Positions 28,312-44,300 of a stretch of 47,298 nucleotides of DNA are shown here, one piece after another. Numbering within the stretch: the first letter of the stretch is position 1; the number at the start of each line of letters is the position of its first letter. The notes under the pieces were generated by a model. It searched no databases. It saw only the letters and a program-made list of their open reading frames with translations, and was not told the DNA's origin. Position numbers and translations under genes: made by a program. Source of the DNA: Chrysomallon squamiferum (Eukaryota > Mollusca > Gastropoda > Neomphalida > Peltospiridae). The stretch is from assembly GCA_012295275.1 (NCBI GenBank), contig CM022667.1, positions 15,315,668-15,362,965 on the forward strand. The letters run 5' to 3'.

Positions 28312-31300
28312 ATGATGATGGCTCACATCTGGGAAGTCTGTTTTCTTATTTCGGTTTCATGCTTCGAATTAATTTCATCATCGTCCACTTGTGGTAGATA
28401 TGAAATGATGAAAGAGAGCATTACACCAGACATGTTAGTCAAGAAAATAACGAAGATATTTAAAACGAGGACGGCGACAAAGTTGGACTGTTCTAGACGT
28501 TGTGTCGAGGATGAACGATGTGTAGCGATGATGATCTGCGCTCCACAATGTCATTTTATTGGTTTTATGATTTCAGATTATCAGAGTTCTGAGAGTCCAG
28601 AGTACGACTCGTGTGACTTTTTTACGATGGTAAGTATTTAAAATATACAATAAAATAAATCTCACTTTACGTTTAAATTGTGTACTTAAAATGTTTTAGT
28701 TCATGAGTGTATAAAGCTACTTAAAATCTGTTTCTTTTGCAACATATTTAAAATATAAGTTTTTAATTCTGTGAAGAAAAGAGACGTATAGGTTGTATTC
28801 AAAATGGCAAGTATTTCAATTGTAAATTATAATGAACTACATCTTCTGTAAAAAAGTAAAGAAACAGATAAATAAAAAAATAAATAAAAAGAGATAAAAG
28901 AAATCAAAAAGAAAGACTGAAAGAAAGAATGAAATAAATAAATATTTTAAAGAATTTAAAAAAATAAATAAATAAATAAATAAATAAATACACTCCTTCT
29001 AGCGGTAAATAATGAACTTATGAAGAATAAATCTTAAGGATGTTTACGAAATTGTAATTATTTAGACTCACTTTTAATCAATTGATTCTATTAAACAAAT
29101 TCTAATTACAGAGATTATTTTACGACATGTTTTTAATGTGTAATTAGGACGATAACTGGTTTATTTGTTTCTATAAGGATATTCTATGTAAACAATCATG
29201 TTAGCAAGATAAGTAAGTTTCATGTTCTTAAAAAGCTAATTTCTAATTGATTTCTGAGTATTTCTAGTCAGATATTTAGAAATACAAACAAATATATATA
29301 TTCCTTTGGTTGCTGTTTTGTTTTTTGTTTAGTTTGTTTGGAATACATATATATATTGTTTTTATTTATTTATTTATTTTTATTATTATTCACCATTTTT
29401 ATCTTATGGTACTGTCGATTTCAGTTTTGAAACAAATCAAAACTTTAGCTACTTTTCAAGATCTATTTTCTCTCTACTTTTGCAGTAAAACTAAGTATTA
29501 TGCATTTAATTAAATTAATAAATATAATTTTTATCAGAATCGATGTAAAAATGGAGGGTTTGCTAAGGATGCTGGGTATTGTACTTGTACTCGAGGTTTC
29601 GGTGGATCGTACTGTGAAACCGCTGTAAATGGTAAGATACAGGAAAATAGTTAAATTTGTAAGACAGAATTCCTCAGTTCAGTGAATAAAAGAGACGTAT
29701 AGGTTGTATGCTTTTAGTGAAGATTAACTTCTACTAGAGAAATGTAATCAAACATTTAAACAATAATAGTATTAACAAACATCATTCTCTTTCTTTCTGT
29801 TTATTTGTTTCTGTCTTTCTGTTTATATCTCTCTCCATCTATCTATCTCTCTTTGTGTCACTCGATCACTCTTTATCACTATCTCTGTCTGCCTCTCTCT
29901 GTCTCCCTCTCTCAGTATATATATATATATAGACACACACACACAAACACACACGCGCACACACACACACACACACACAAACACACACATATATGTAGGT
30001 TATGAAAGTTCAAGAACATGCACCTGGCACAAAGTTAAATTAAAAAATATCAGATTATATTTAAATCAATATCTGTGCGGTTTTTTCTTTTTGTTTGCAG
30101 AAACATGCTTTAATGAGTGGCGGCTTATCCATGAAACTGGACATCCTGAATCTTTGGAGCAGTTTCAATCTGTAGTGAGCCAACCATGCAAAGCGAACTT
30201 CAAGACGGTTATTAATGGAACTAAAATCCACTCCATCGACTTCGCTGAAGTTCAGGGAAACACAACGCTGACCCTGTTTATCTATCATCTTAATAAATCA
30301 TCCTGGGACACATTCAGCGATAATGTAGTAAGACTTTTCTATGCCACTTTAGACAGCAAATATCAAACAATGTTGCCTGTCCATATTGCCGGATCATTCA
30401 TAGAGTCCGCCACGAGTGAAATCACAGCCAAGTGGTTTGTCAAAGATTTCTCAGATGGGGAACCATGTTTTAGTAATAGCGGAAATGGATCAGAAGGTGA
30501 AATTAATCTGTTGACTTCCAGAATAAAAGAAGGATCAGCATTAATGTTATCTAAAACCGTGTTTATCTCAAAAGATTCCAAATCTGTCGCGGAGACTGTT
30601 GTTAGTGTGGTGACAGAGACGTCTTCAACGTATGCGAATTTCTCCAGCACACCGGAATGGTACATATACAGAGTGGACTCATGTGGGATGAAGCGAGTCC
30701 TTCGACGGCAGATTGGAACTGAAACCTCAGCTTCTACTTCGTCAGACCAAATACCTCACACTTGGTGCACTGATAGCTGCTGGATTAAAGTATATTCTGT
30801 AGACGAATCTGGAAGAGTGCTGTCCGGATCGGTTACAGCTTTAATTCAATCTTTGCTTGGTGGTCATCGACTGAGGATTGTCACAGAAGACATTGCTTCA
30901 GAAACTAAAGTAGTCTACATTGTTCGTGAAAACATCACAGTGAGCCTTGAGGATATGATGCTGCCTATTGGAGCCAGTGCGTTCGGTCATTCAGGACAAA
31001 TAAAAGATTTTGAAGAATCTGGAACAGATGAAAGAAGATTGGCGTTTTCAGATGGTCACTTGCAGACTTTTGTTTACAAATATGAGACGGGTGTGAAAAC
31101 TGGAATTTACGAAAATCGAACCCGAATAGACTGGTTTACAGATACACGTACATGGAATGAAGCACTGGTTGTCAGTAGTGACGGAGAAATAGTGAAAGGG
31201 TCGCTTGGAAGTCTGCGAGAAAGGATTCTCAACGGCGCTTCTGTCCGTATCGTAGTCGAGTCTCAAGATGGCGTGCTTAAAATATTTGATGTCGATCCCT

Positions 31301-31503
31301 TAGAGTTGTCACCTGACGGTAACGTTGCTTCTGAAGTGATTTACCGAACCGGGGTTGATTTTAGCAATGATAATCAGATTTCTGTTGAAGTCAACCATCA
31401 TAACGACCAGTGGATTTTTAACATCGAGATTGTACACGTACAGGCGGAATATATAAAAGGTGAACAACAAGGCGTAAAATGTAGATGGTTTGTTCAGATG
31501 TAA
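28312..31503 (+). CDS. Gene C: secreted PAN/apple-like, EGF-like protein with unrecognised four-fold C-terminal region
   Basis: Exons 28312-28629, 29538-29631 and 30101-31503, same phases as A and B, give 604 residues. The start is the first of ATGATGATG; the signal peptide ends near ELISS. The PAN-like module keeps all seven cysteines (TCGRYE, LDCSRRCVEDERCVAMMIC, QCHFIGF, DSCDFF). Exon 2 reads NRCKNGGFAKDAGYCTC...GGSYCE. Exon 3 starts with ETCFNEWRLIHET and repeats the module plan: KWFVKDFSDG, WCTDSCWIKVYSVDESG with SGSVTALIQSLLGGHRLRI, then DWFTDTRTWNEALVV with KGSLGSLRERILNGASVRI, ending CRWFVQM. It is the most divergent intact member and carries extra residues (QIKDFEESGTDE) before the fourth module. 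Poly(A) signal AATAAA at 31,685. Function unknown; extracellular location inferred from the signal peptide and cysteine-rich modules. Confidence 0.87.
29917..29993. repeat. TA and CA dinucleotide tract in gene C intron 2
   Basis: TATATA followed by ACAC runs, preceded by CT-rich sequence. Open frames here are artefacts. Confidence 0.9.
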
Positions 31504-31684
31504 TAGAATGGAAGTGGCATGGAAAGTTTGGTAGCATCAAGATTTAAATGCGTTTCTATCTTTTGGTCGTGCAAAAAGCAGTACTGACAGAAAATAATAT
31601 TTCTTATGAGGTAACAAAAATTGATTAACTATTTATCAACTGCAGTAATACAAATATTAATATATCAGTCTTTTTTTTTTTTTT

Positions 31685-31690
31685 AATAAA
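31685..31690 (+). terminator. Poly(A) signal of gene C
   Basis: AATAAA about 180 bases after the stop codon, directly behind a T-run. Confidence 0.5.
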
Positions 31691-31804
31691 CGTAATAATA
31701 TAGCAAGTATAATAATATAGATAATAATATTCAAGTATTCTAATAAAAATAAAATACATGTGTATATCAAGGTTTCTATTAGTGATATTAATAAATCAAG
31801 TATT

Positions 31805-31808
<4 letters not shown>

Positions 31809-31883
<75 letters not shown>
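31809..31883. repeat. (TA)n and (TAA)n microsatellite
   Basis: TA tract running into TAA repeats in the 3' flank of gene C. Confidence 0.95.
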
Positions 31884-31915
31884 TTTTAGTACCGATAATA
31901 CTAGGTTTGAACCGA

Positions 31916-32098
31916 AAAAGAAAGGTGTACAATTTCAAATACTATGCTACATAATTATAACGAAAAATCACTGTCGGTAGTCTACTTGGTAAACTGTAAG
32001 ACGCGTCGATTTCCGTATGTGACAAGATGAGAATAAAATTTCACGTTGCAGGCCATGATCAGGATGCTAATATTTCAGTAGGATAACAAATAAATAAT
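31916..32098. repeat. Gene C 3' flank segment, inverted at the right window edge
   Basis: The reverse complement matches 47,098-47,298, including AGGTGTACAATTTCAAATAC, AAAATCACTGTCGGT and ATTTCAGTAGG. The match runs up to the N gap on one side and the window edge on the other. Confidence 0.85.
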
Positions 32099-32298
32099 NN
32101 NNNNNNNNNNNNNNNNNNNNNNNNNNNNNNNNNNNNNNNNNNNNNNNNNNNNNNNNNNNNNNNNNNNNNNNNNNNNNNNNNNNNNNNNNNNNNNNNNNNN
32201 NNNNNNNNNNNNNNNNNNNNNNNNNNNNNNNNNNNNNNNNNNNNNNNNNNNNNNNNNNNNNNNNNNNNNNNNNNNNNNNNNNNNNNNNNNNNNNNNNN
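32099..32298. other. Assembly gap of exactly 200 N
   Basis: A run of 200 N, likely a placeholder of unknown true length. The near-identical right arm begins at the first base after it. Confidence 0.98.
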
Positions 32299-33689
32299 AG
32301 TCATTAGTAACAAAAACCTTGAACAATAATTTATTTTGTTTTGTAAACTTTTCTTTTTCTTTTTCCATTTTTATTTTAGGACTGTTAATTCAGGGAAGCT
32401 AACGTGATATTTCTAATAATATACCCATGATATATGTCTTTATGATAATATTGTAATTTTAGAGTGTTCAATAAAATTTATTTTCATGTGGGAGGGGGGA
32501 TTCTTTCTCTGTTGTTTTTTCTTTTCTTTTTTTTTTTTACTTTTCTTTTGTGATAGCTGTAATGATTCTGTTTGGAGACGAGAATAATATATATTATATA
32601 AAATTCCCACGACTGACTTTATATATATATTTATTCTAATACAGATATATTACAAACAAAACATCGTCTCGTTTCTTTGTTCAAACTTAATTGATTCATA
32701 AATTCAGCTCGTTTTGTTACATTGCAATTAAATACAATTGTGAATAAATAATAATAATCTATACTGTCGAATTGAAATGCGATTTATTGACTTTGTCAAA
32801 ATAAATAAATCAATAAAAAAAAAGAAATTAACAAAGGTATTAAATTAATCTAAAAAAGTAAATCATTTACCTTGTTTACAACCGAAACAGATATAATATG
32901 TTACTACGTTAGCAAATGTTCATATTTTATTTAACACAGCACAGCTTTAGCCCACAAAAACTCACTCTTTTTGTTTTCCTTTTATTTATTTATTTATATT
33001 CTTTTCCTTTTTCCTCTTTTCTTTATTTTATTTTTTTTTTTTGTTTCTTCTCTTTTGTCTCTGTTCTCTTCTCTTCTCGTCTAGTTTTCTTTGTTTTCTA
33101 TTTTTCTTTCTCTCGCTCTCTTTCACTTTGTCCTTCTCTCGCCACCCTAGCAGCCTCCTTTGTACCATTCTCCTAATTTCACAACACTAACGTTTAAAAG
33201 TCCTTAAAACTAGCTGTAGTCTCTGTAAGATTTCTATGTCAATAATAAATTTGTTTCAGACAATACAACTATAACTTCCTACACACTTAGATTTCTTCTT
33301 CTTTCACCTTTCTCATAACGCAAAGAATAAAATATAAGACAAAAGCTACTAACAGTAAAACAAAATATTTCCTCAAAAAAACGATTGTTATGCATGAAAA
33401 TGTGTTGCAAGAAAATGTCGAAAAATAAACACGAAACCAGAAAAAAAAAATAATCAAAGAGCGCAAACAGATATGAAAATCGCATTGTTTTCGCTAAGAA
33501 TTAGATAAATGTACTTTTCTGTTCATTGTTTTTACATTACAACAAATATAAGTCACGTAATGGCTTTCCGTAAAATAAAACTGCTTGCAGATCAAGTTCA
33601 TTGATGGATGTAAATAAACATACTATTTTTCACGTCATAAAACTCATAATAAGTATAAAAGTGTATTTATATTTTATAAAATATTATTT

Positions 33690-34080
33690 TTAAATAATCA
33701 CTCCACCATCTTTTGCACAGATAATTTTGATCCATTCACGTGTGTCCACAAACTAGTCTTATTTTTCTGTGTCTTGTATTAAAGTTTCGTTTTCCAATAT
33801 AGATCTTCGAATTGAAATCCCCTTCAACGACATTCTCAGAGTTGTCATTCTCAAAGATAGATATTCCGTTACAAACATCTTTGACGTACCGGAGAGCTTG
33901 CATTTTTCTACTGCACGATGTTATTACTGGTCCAGGGGAGTTTTGGTATTTGCAGTTTCCAGTTAGTAAGAATATTCTGCTAGGTTCTTTCTGGAACATG
34001 TTCCATGCGCATTTCTTGAGTTGTGTTGACCGCAGAAGAAGAAGGTGTAACGTGGCAGACAAATAGGCCTCAAACAAAAC
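33690..34080 (-). pseudogene. psi-H': inverted copy of the exon 3 relic
   Basis: On the minus strand the 113-codon frame is identical in translation to that of psi-H at 11,046-11,387, with the same CAWNMFQKEPSRIF stretch and the out-of-frame WFVDTREW sequence near 33,720-33,760. It lacks exons 1 and 2 and any acceptor, so it is a relic, not a gene. Confidence 0.75.
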
Positions 34081-34210
34081 GTTGTAAATGTTTCAAGAAC
34101 ACTTTTTAGTGCAGTTCAACGTCACTCAATTTTCAACTGCAGTAATAAACAGAACACTACTTGATGTGTTTCGAAATGTTTTCGTTCAACTCCAAGCTAT
34201 TCGTTTTCAT

Positions 34211-34362
34211 TCAGTCACTTTGCCTAATGACCAGAGTTCTATTTCAGTCGTTTGGCCAAATGACTGGAAGTATTCGTCATTGGGTCAAACGCCTGACGGT
34301 CTTGGGCGTTAGCCTAAATGCCTAAATGCCTAAATATTTCAGGCATTAGGCCAAACATCTAG
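34211..34362. repeat. Hairpin-forming minisatellite, right copy
   Basis: Successive units carry stems AATGAC/GTCGTT (one G-T wobble), AATGAC/GTCATT, AACGCC/GGCGTT and AATGCC/GGCATT, with loops of 15, 11, 11 and 19 bases, separated by spacers such as TGGCC, GGGTC, AGCCT. The stem sequence changes from unit to unit but pairing is kept. Confidence 0.8.
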
Positions 34363-34553
34363 CTTGACATATTAACTGTAACCTGTACATCCTAAATTCA
34401 GACAGACAAACGGAGAGAAAACGTTCATGCATACAGTATTTATTATGATAATGTTGTTATTGTTGTCCTTTTATTTTATATATGTTTGTTCATTATCAAC
34501 ATATTCTTCATTTATTTATGTATGCATGTGTTTATTTATTTATTTTAATTTAG

Positions 34554-34710
34554 GGACGGATCAGTGAAGATTTAAATACAAAACTGTGGTTACATCTTAC
34601 AATACAATATTATATTGATGACACAGATACAACAGAGTGTACAACAAGATAGATTTTGCTTTGTTTAGACTTTTAATTTCATCTTAATAAAAATTGTTTT
34701 AATCTAATTT
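34554..34710 (+). pseudogene. Orphan 3' terminal exon of a G-type gene, right copy
   Basis: AATTTAG acceptor, then GGACGGATCAGTGAAGATTT, GCTTTGTTTAGACTTTT and AATAAA at 34,686-34,691, as in gene G. No G-type coding exon lies upstream; that space is taken by psi-H' and the hairpin array. Confidence 0.75.
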
Positions 34711-36439
34711 ACTTTTCTATATTTTTATTATATTCTTTATATTATTCTGCAAAACCTTTTCTCGCCTACCTCTTTCTTTCTATCTCTAAGTATATTTATC
34801 TTTTCATCTATTTATCTATCTTTCTGTCTGTCTGTCTGTATCTATCTATCAATTAATCTATCTATCTATCTATCTATATCATAATGCGACGGACTAAGAA
34901 ACTAATTGTATCGAACTATATTTCTCGACTTAATGAAGGATATATGATGCTAATCGACATTCCAAAACAAGAATACTTTAAACAGCGTGTTCCGAATTGC
35001 TCGTAAAAATTTACATATTACAAAAGATGTACAAAGATCGCTTATGCATTAATAAACAAACCAAATAAAATCGTTTCAAACAATCAAAAAATGTAATCGT
35101 GTTTTTCTGGTTTTTTCAAGCACAGCCGAAGAAACTTGTGCTTTATATTTCTGAAATAAGATAGACAAAGATCACTTATGCGTTAATTTAAAAAATAAGG
35201 TAATTTAATTGTGTTTCTCTGGCTGGTATAACACACACATACATACATATATAAGAATGACTTTAAGACTAATTGAAGTGATTTCGAACTGGCTATAAAA
35301 CACAATAGACTGAGCTTCCTGGGAGAGTGTTTTGGATCTGTTGCAACTCTCAGCGGTATTAGTTGTCTTTGCAGCTTCTTCCGTTCTTTGTTTTTGTGTG
35401 TATTCCTATTCTTTCGAAACATTACTATAAAACGAACTGAATGAACGAATGGTAAAACGTACGTTCATACATTTCTTCTATCATTTATTGACTTGATATT
35501 TTATTTATTCGGAACAGAGAATAAGCATTTAGATTTTAGAAATGAGAAGAATAGTTTTTGCTAATATGAGATGCAGACAGAAAGTTAGAAATAATGACAC
35601 TAATGATATATTATTATATAATGAAGCAGGCAAAAAACAAAGCAATTTAAACAGTAAGAGATTACGTTTGAATGATTAGTTTTAATAGTTGTTTTCTGAA
35701 GCAGCATATTGCGTTTCCTTCGATCTGTCACCAAGTGGCTGTTTTATTTATTTATTTGTTTTTGTTTGTTTTCATTTTTATTTTTGCTCTGTTACCGATA
35801 CAGAAACTTTCAGAACTATTACAAAATTTGTCGCTTCAAAACGAATTTCTGTTAGTGCTTTCAGAGGCGGATATTAAGGAATTGATCGAATATCATTATA
35901 GTAAACAAACTTACATACTTTTACTTTAAAACGCTGCAATAAGGATCTAATGTATGATATCATTTTATTTCTCTTTGTATTCTTCAAGACTTCATTATGA
36001 AATCATACGGGAAATATATCTGCAACAAAACAATTCATGTATGTATGCGAGCACCTTTCTCAACTCTATCTAAAAACAAAGGACTATCCAGCTTTGTTTT
36101 GATTGCAAAAGGAAAATATATTAGTGAGACTTTTTAATGTTTCTTTTTTTTGTTTGTTATCTCTCAGCAGTGGAAGAAAAACAAAGGAAAGCATCTTTGA
36201 AAACAAACTAAATTGTTTATTATTAATTTTCAGAAACATATCTTCGACAACATTTAAAATATTTACTTAACTAAGGGCAGTAGATTTCTGTTTTATTTTG
36301 TGTAGTGGAAAGGATTTGTTTGTATCTTTCTTTATTTTTTTTTCAGTATCCACTCCTTTATTTATATGTTTGTTTGTTTGTTATCCATATATTTACTTTA
36401 TATTTAAAATTATTCATTTCTACGATTCGTTTTCTGGAA
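34711..36439. other. Intergenic inner-arm sequence upstream of gene A
   Basis: Mirror of 8,655-10,414. It contains the inverted B-type upstream elements (about 35,020-35,200) and low-complexity frames but no supported gene. A TATA-like TTTATATTTAAAA near 36,398-36,410 could serve gene A but is weak. Confidence 0.6.
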
Positions 36440-39314
<2,875 letters not shown>

Positions 39315-39386
39315 TAAATTTACAAACTGAAATGAAAAACGAGAATTCCTTTCAAAGTTTGATGGGTTTTTTTTAGTTTAACATGT

Positions 39387-39440
<54 letters not shown>

Positions 39441-41770
39441 TTCAGTAACCTGAATTCAAATTAAGAAAGACACATTCTGTTTTGTAGGTATGTGACAAAA
39501 CAATATGAAAGTCCTCAAATTGAAATGATTTCTAAATTAATTGAAAAAAAACGACATAAAAAATCCACTAAAATGGTATCATGATGATGACTTAAAAGTT
39601 TTATTGAAACAAATACTGTATTAGAAGTCCGTCAAATTCTCACATTTTCATTAAAGAGCAATATAATTTTATGAAATTTTCAGGATGGTATATTTGATTC
39701 ATGAAATTAAACTTCTATCTGAGCTAAGTTATAGGTAATTAATAGACAAAATTATAATTCTTTAATGAAAAAGTAAAATAAAAATAAACATCGAATGAAA
39801 CTGACCCAATTCAAACGATAATGGTTAGTTTACAAATAACTTTATTTCCAATAGTGTTTTAACGCGGAAGGTTGTGACACAGTTAGGCTGAGATAATGTT
39901 AAATATCTGTTCTACAGTCTAGACTTGTTCTGAAAGAGGCAAAATTCACCTTTTATTTGTTTCGTCGGAAAATTAAAAATAGTTGTAAAACTGCAAAAGG
40001 GAAAATTCGGAACCAAAGCAAACGGAAATATAATAGTATATCCCAAAATAAATTATTCCAGAAACTGTAAAAAACCCGACGAAAAAACGTTTTCAAAGCA
40101 CGTCAGCTAAAACAAGAGCTAGAACGGACATTGTGAACTCGGGTAAAGTACGATTTTTCTCATGCACCTACATTTTGTAGTGTTACTATTTAAATATTTT
40201 AAATATGTGGAATTCACTTTGTGTATGTGATATCACTAATCTTATGTCATTGTTAAATTACAATACTTACAACATTTTATCTTATAATGTTTATATTGCT
40301 TATGTTTTCTGCTAATAACTTAATGTTTAATGCTTACTAGGTGTCCGAAAAGTTTGTGAAGAAAAATAAATTCAGTATCTAAATGTTACATGACTAACCA
40401 TCACCACCGCTGTCACTACTACAACTCATTATCACAATACTACTACTACTATGTTGCTGCTGTTCCTTCAGCTACTACTACCACAACTACTGTTACTATT
40501 ATCAGTGTACGTATTACGTATTATTGTCGTAATAAATGTTTACAACTAGCTGATATTTGTTTTCAATTGTGACATATGCTCTATTTGTTTATTTATTTCT
40601 TTAAACAATCTCTTAACTTATGATTGTAGAGATCGGTCAACATTCTAATTATGAAATGACATATTTGTTAGCTTTAAGAATTACTAAACAAGAACAGATT
40701 TCATGAGCAAAAAGTGCTGTCTAGTACAAGATAGCATTATGAATAAAAGACGATGAGAAAATACGAGCTCACTAACAATACGCCAGTGCGACACAGGATA
40801 CGATTTTATTATTAAAATGAGAGTCTGGTACAAGATACGACAAACAGGAAAATTTCAGTTCGGTTCTAGATACGATTTCACAAGCGAAGTGGCAGCTTAA
40901 ACAAAACTGGATTGCATAGATACGTTTTTCTTTGTTTCAAAAAGTATTGTTTTGTAAATATAATAAATATTTCAAATGCAAAAACGAAACAAAACAAATG
41001 AAAGACAACAACAACAGCACAAAACAAAATTAATACATTAACAAAACTTAATTTCAGATTCAGAAACTCAATGATGTTGATAAACTAAATTATTTAAAAT
41101 AGAGAAAGATTAGCTAGAACATTCATTAAAATATTCCTTGAAATCATTTCACAGCTAGATACCACAAATATTCTGACAAAACTTGTAATCACATTTAATA
41201 CTTGGATTATACCTATCATATATTATTTTTGTTATTTTTATTATTATATAATTACTAATTTTACTGTATAGAAATCTAAGCTGATTAAATGGAACCCGCC
41301 CGTTCTCGACACTGTTAGTTCAGGATTTACGTTTACAAACAACTAACTGTAGATATAACACAAATACGATACAGACATTGCTAAAAATACTTTTTTTCTG
41401 TATTTTATGCTCTTGAAAATAATAAAAACAGAAGCAACAGAAATCAACTGATGTAAAAGTCTGGTAAAAGCAGATATATATGAATTTGCAAGTAGGTGTG
41501 GGTGTGGCTGTATACGTATTTGTCTGTGGCGTGGGTGTAGATAGGTACATGTGCTGTTTATGAAATGTTTAGTTATTATCTATTTTATCATTTCGATACT
41601 GGAAATACATGCTTCGCCTTTGACTACGTAGATGTTTTCCCCTCTTTTAAGGTGATTCTTTTCTACTCCGACAGTTCATGTTTGTACATTTTTTATTAAA
41701 TATCCAATTTACACTAACAAATGTGTTCTTATAAAATTCCAGGACGATCCAAAAATATAAAAGGTTATGA

Positions 41771-41807
<37 letters not shown>

Positions 41808-42388
41808 GTGACTAAGTAAAATCGATTACCGGGCCAAAACAAATTGATAATAAATAAAGACTTTCCAGAAATATTTGTACATTATTTGAAGGCGATTGAT
41901 GATACAGGCTTTCAGGACTTTTCATATTAATTAGATTTAAAAAAAAAAAAACAAACAAATAGCCATCATAAAAAAATAATTAACTGGCAATTGTTTTAAC
42001 TATAAATGTAATGACTCATTTTTTTCTCTTTCTTTTGCTTCATAAAGTGTAATATGATGCAATAAATGCTATTTAAACACTGTTCTTCTTAGTATTAGTT
42101 GTTAATTTTTCATTGATTGCTTTAACACTGTGACATTTCTATGAATGCATGTAATCAGGAATGAATATTCTGTTTATTTACCATAAAAGTCTTTTGTGTG
42201 TTAAAGTAGACAACACACAGGGTCAATCACGACGTCGCAAACGACAGACGCCGCACCTTTTGCACCCACCTCGGAGTAGCACAATGAGGAACTAAAACTA
42301 TTATATATATATATGTATATATGTATGTAATTATGTAGGTATTAAATATGAATGAATACCTATAACAATTGTTACTTTGTGTCTGTGT

Positions 42389-42422
<34 letters not shown>

Positions 42423-43380
42423 GTGTGTATGTATGTATGTATGTGTGTGTATGTATGTATGTCTTTGTGTGTATATATGTGTAGATATGTATGTGTGTAT
42501 GAATGTATATTGCTATCTTTGTATATATTTATGTATATAATGAAGGTATTTTCCTTTATCCGCCGTCACATTTATGATGAGTTGTTTTCTCGTATGACTG
42601 CCTTAATGCATTTATTTTTATTTCTTAATGTCTTTCTCTAAAATGTTTTCTTGTTTGACAACGAGTTAATGGTGTTAGACAATGCTTTGTTTTTTGGTAA
42701 TTTTATGCTTCCTGTGACAAACGGGACTAGATCAAAGAAAACATTATGTTTCTTTAAGCTTATTTAATTATTGAAAAAAGAAATGAAACTGCCTTTTAAA
42801 ACGGTTTCCTATAATGTAGTTAATTTTTTTACAAAGGTCAATTAGCGATTAATTAAATATGCATTTTATTATATTGTAGATGCAGATATACACACACACA
42901 CACGCACACAATGCATAACACATACACAGATATATACACATAGAAGACCACACATATAAAATTCTTCCATTGTCCGCCGTCACGTTATGATAAGTTATTT
43001 TCTCGTTTGCCATCGAGTTAATGGTGTTTTATAATACTTAGTTTTTTTGGTAATTTTATGCTTCCTGTCACAAATGGGACTTGATCAAAGAAAACTTTAT
43101 TTTTCTTTAAGCTTATTTAATTATTTAAAAAAATAAATGAAACTGCCTTTTAAAATGTTTCCTATAATGTACTGTTAGTTTTTACAAAAGTCAATTAGCG
43201 GTTAATTAAATATGCATTTTATTTTATTTTAACTGGCAGTGATAAAACTTTTAGGAATTTTCATCTGAAGAAGACAAAAAGTAAGCTGACAATATATTCT
43301 AGAATATACAAAATGATAAAAAAAAAAAACACATCACAAGAAATGTTTTCTCTTAGAAATCAAACAAGATATTTGGAACA
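39315..43380. other. Non-coding stretch between gene A and psi-D'
   Basis: No gene is supported. From about 40,490 it is C-type 5' flank, as upstream of gene C. The CCGCCGTCACRTT motif occurs at about 42,561 and again near 42,974, showing a local tandem duplication of the flank, similar to but not at the same place as the left-arm tandem copies. Confidence 0.65.
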
Positions 43381-44300
43381 ATGACGACGACAAAGTTGAA
43401 CCGTTCTAGACGTTGTCGAGGATGAACGATGTGAAGCGATGATGATCTGCCATTCACAATGTCATCTGAAATTGGAAATTCTGAAACGTTGGAACAGATT
43501 CAATCTGTAGTAATCCGACAATGCAAAGCGAAGTTCAAGGCAGTTATTAATGGAACTAAAATCCACTCCATCCGCTTTGCTGAAGTTACAGAAATTTATA
43601 TGTTTTGTACATTTTAATTACTCGTTTTCCTTTCGATGATAATAAAGGTTCTGTCGTATCATTCAGCCTGAATTCAAATTCGTCCTTCATTTTTTTATTT
43701 TACTTCTCATTAATGCATTTCACTGATTCATGTCATGACCAGAGTTAAATACCATCAAGTAAGAGGTGAAAGCAAAGTTTTACATCAAAGATTTCTCTTG
43801 CGGGTCACCTTCAGTCGTAAATGAAGAAAATGGACATGTTCGTAAAGAAAATTTGACCTCTTTTCTTTCAAACATTGTAAAAGGCTCGGAAGTAACGTCA
43901 ACAAAACTGTTATTCTTCAACCAGCAAAGGGGAAAAATAGTGACTGGTTTTGTATCACGAATGCTGCAGGCATCCTCTGTCGGATTCGTCTCGTTTTAAA
44001 GCACCTCTTACTTGGCATCTTCCAAGAGAAATCAACGACGGATCGGCCGATAATCTACAGTACAACGTTATCAAAGGAACCTCCAGAATAAGAACATTTA
44101 CACGTGTAGTGATTAACTGGTACACCGATGACTGCTGGATTAAAATATTCTCTGTAGATCAAATTGGTAACGGTCTCCACGGTTCTGTATATGATTTAGC
44201 TAGAGCTTACTTAGTAGTCATCGACTGAGAATACTGTTAACAGGTTTCTTTTTGACTATGAATGCTGTTTATATTCATAGACAGAATGTCACAGATTTTT
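39330..44300. repeat. Right outer arm of the large inverted repeat (diverged)
   Basis: Inverted, diverged partner of 1-5,990, containing the gene A 3' flank, the C-type 5' flank and psi-D'. Tracts inside are (TAA)n at 39,389-39,440, CTA-rich 40,437-40,500, (AAT)n 41,770-41,807 and TATG/TA 42,301-42,520. Confidence 0.8.
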
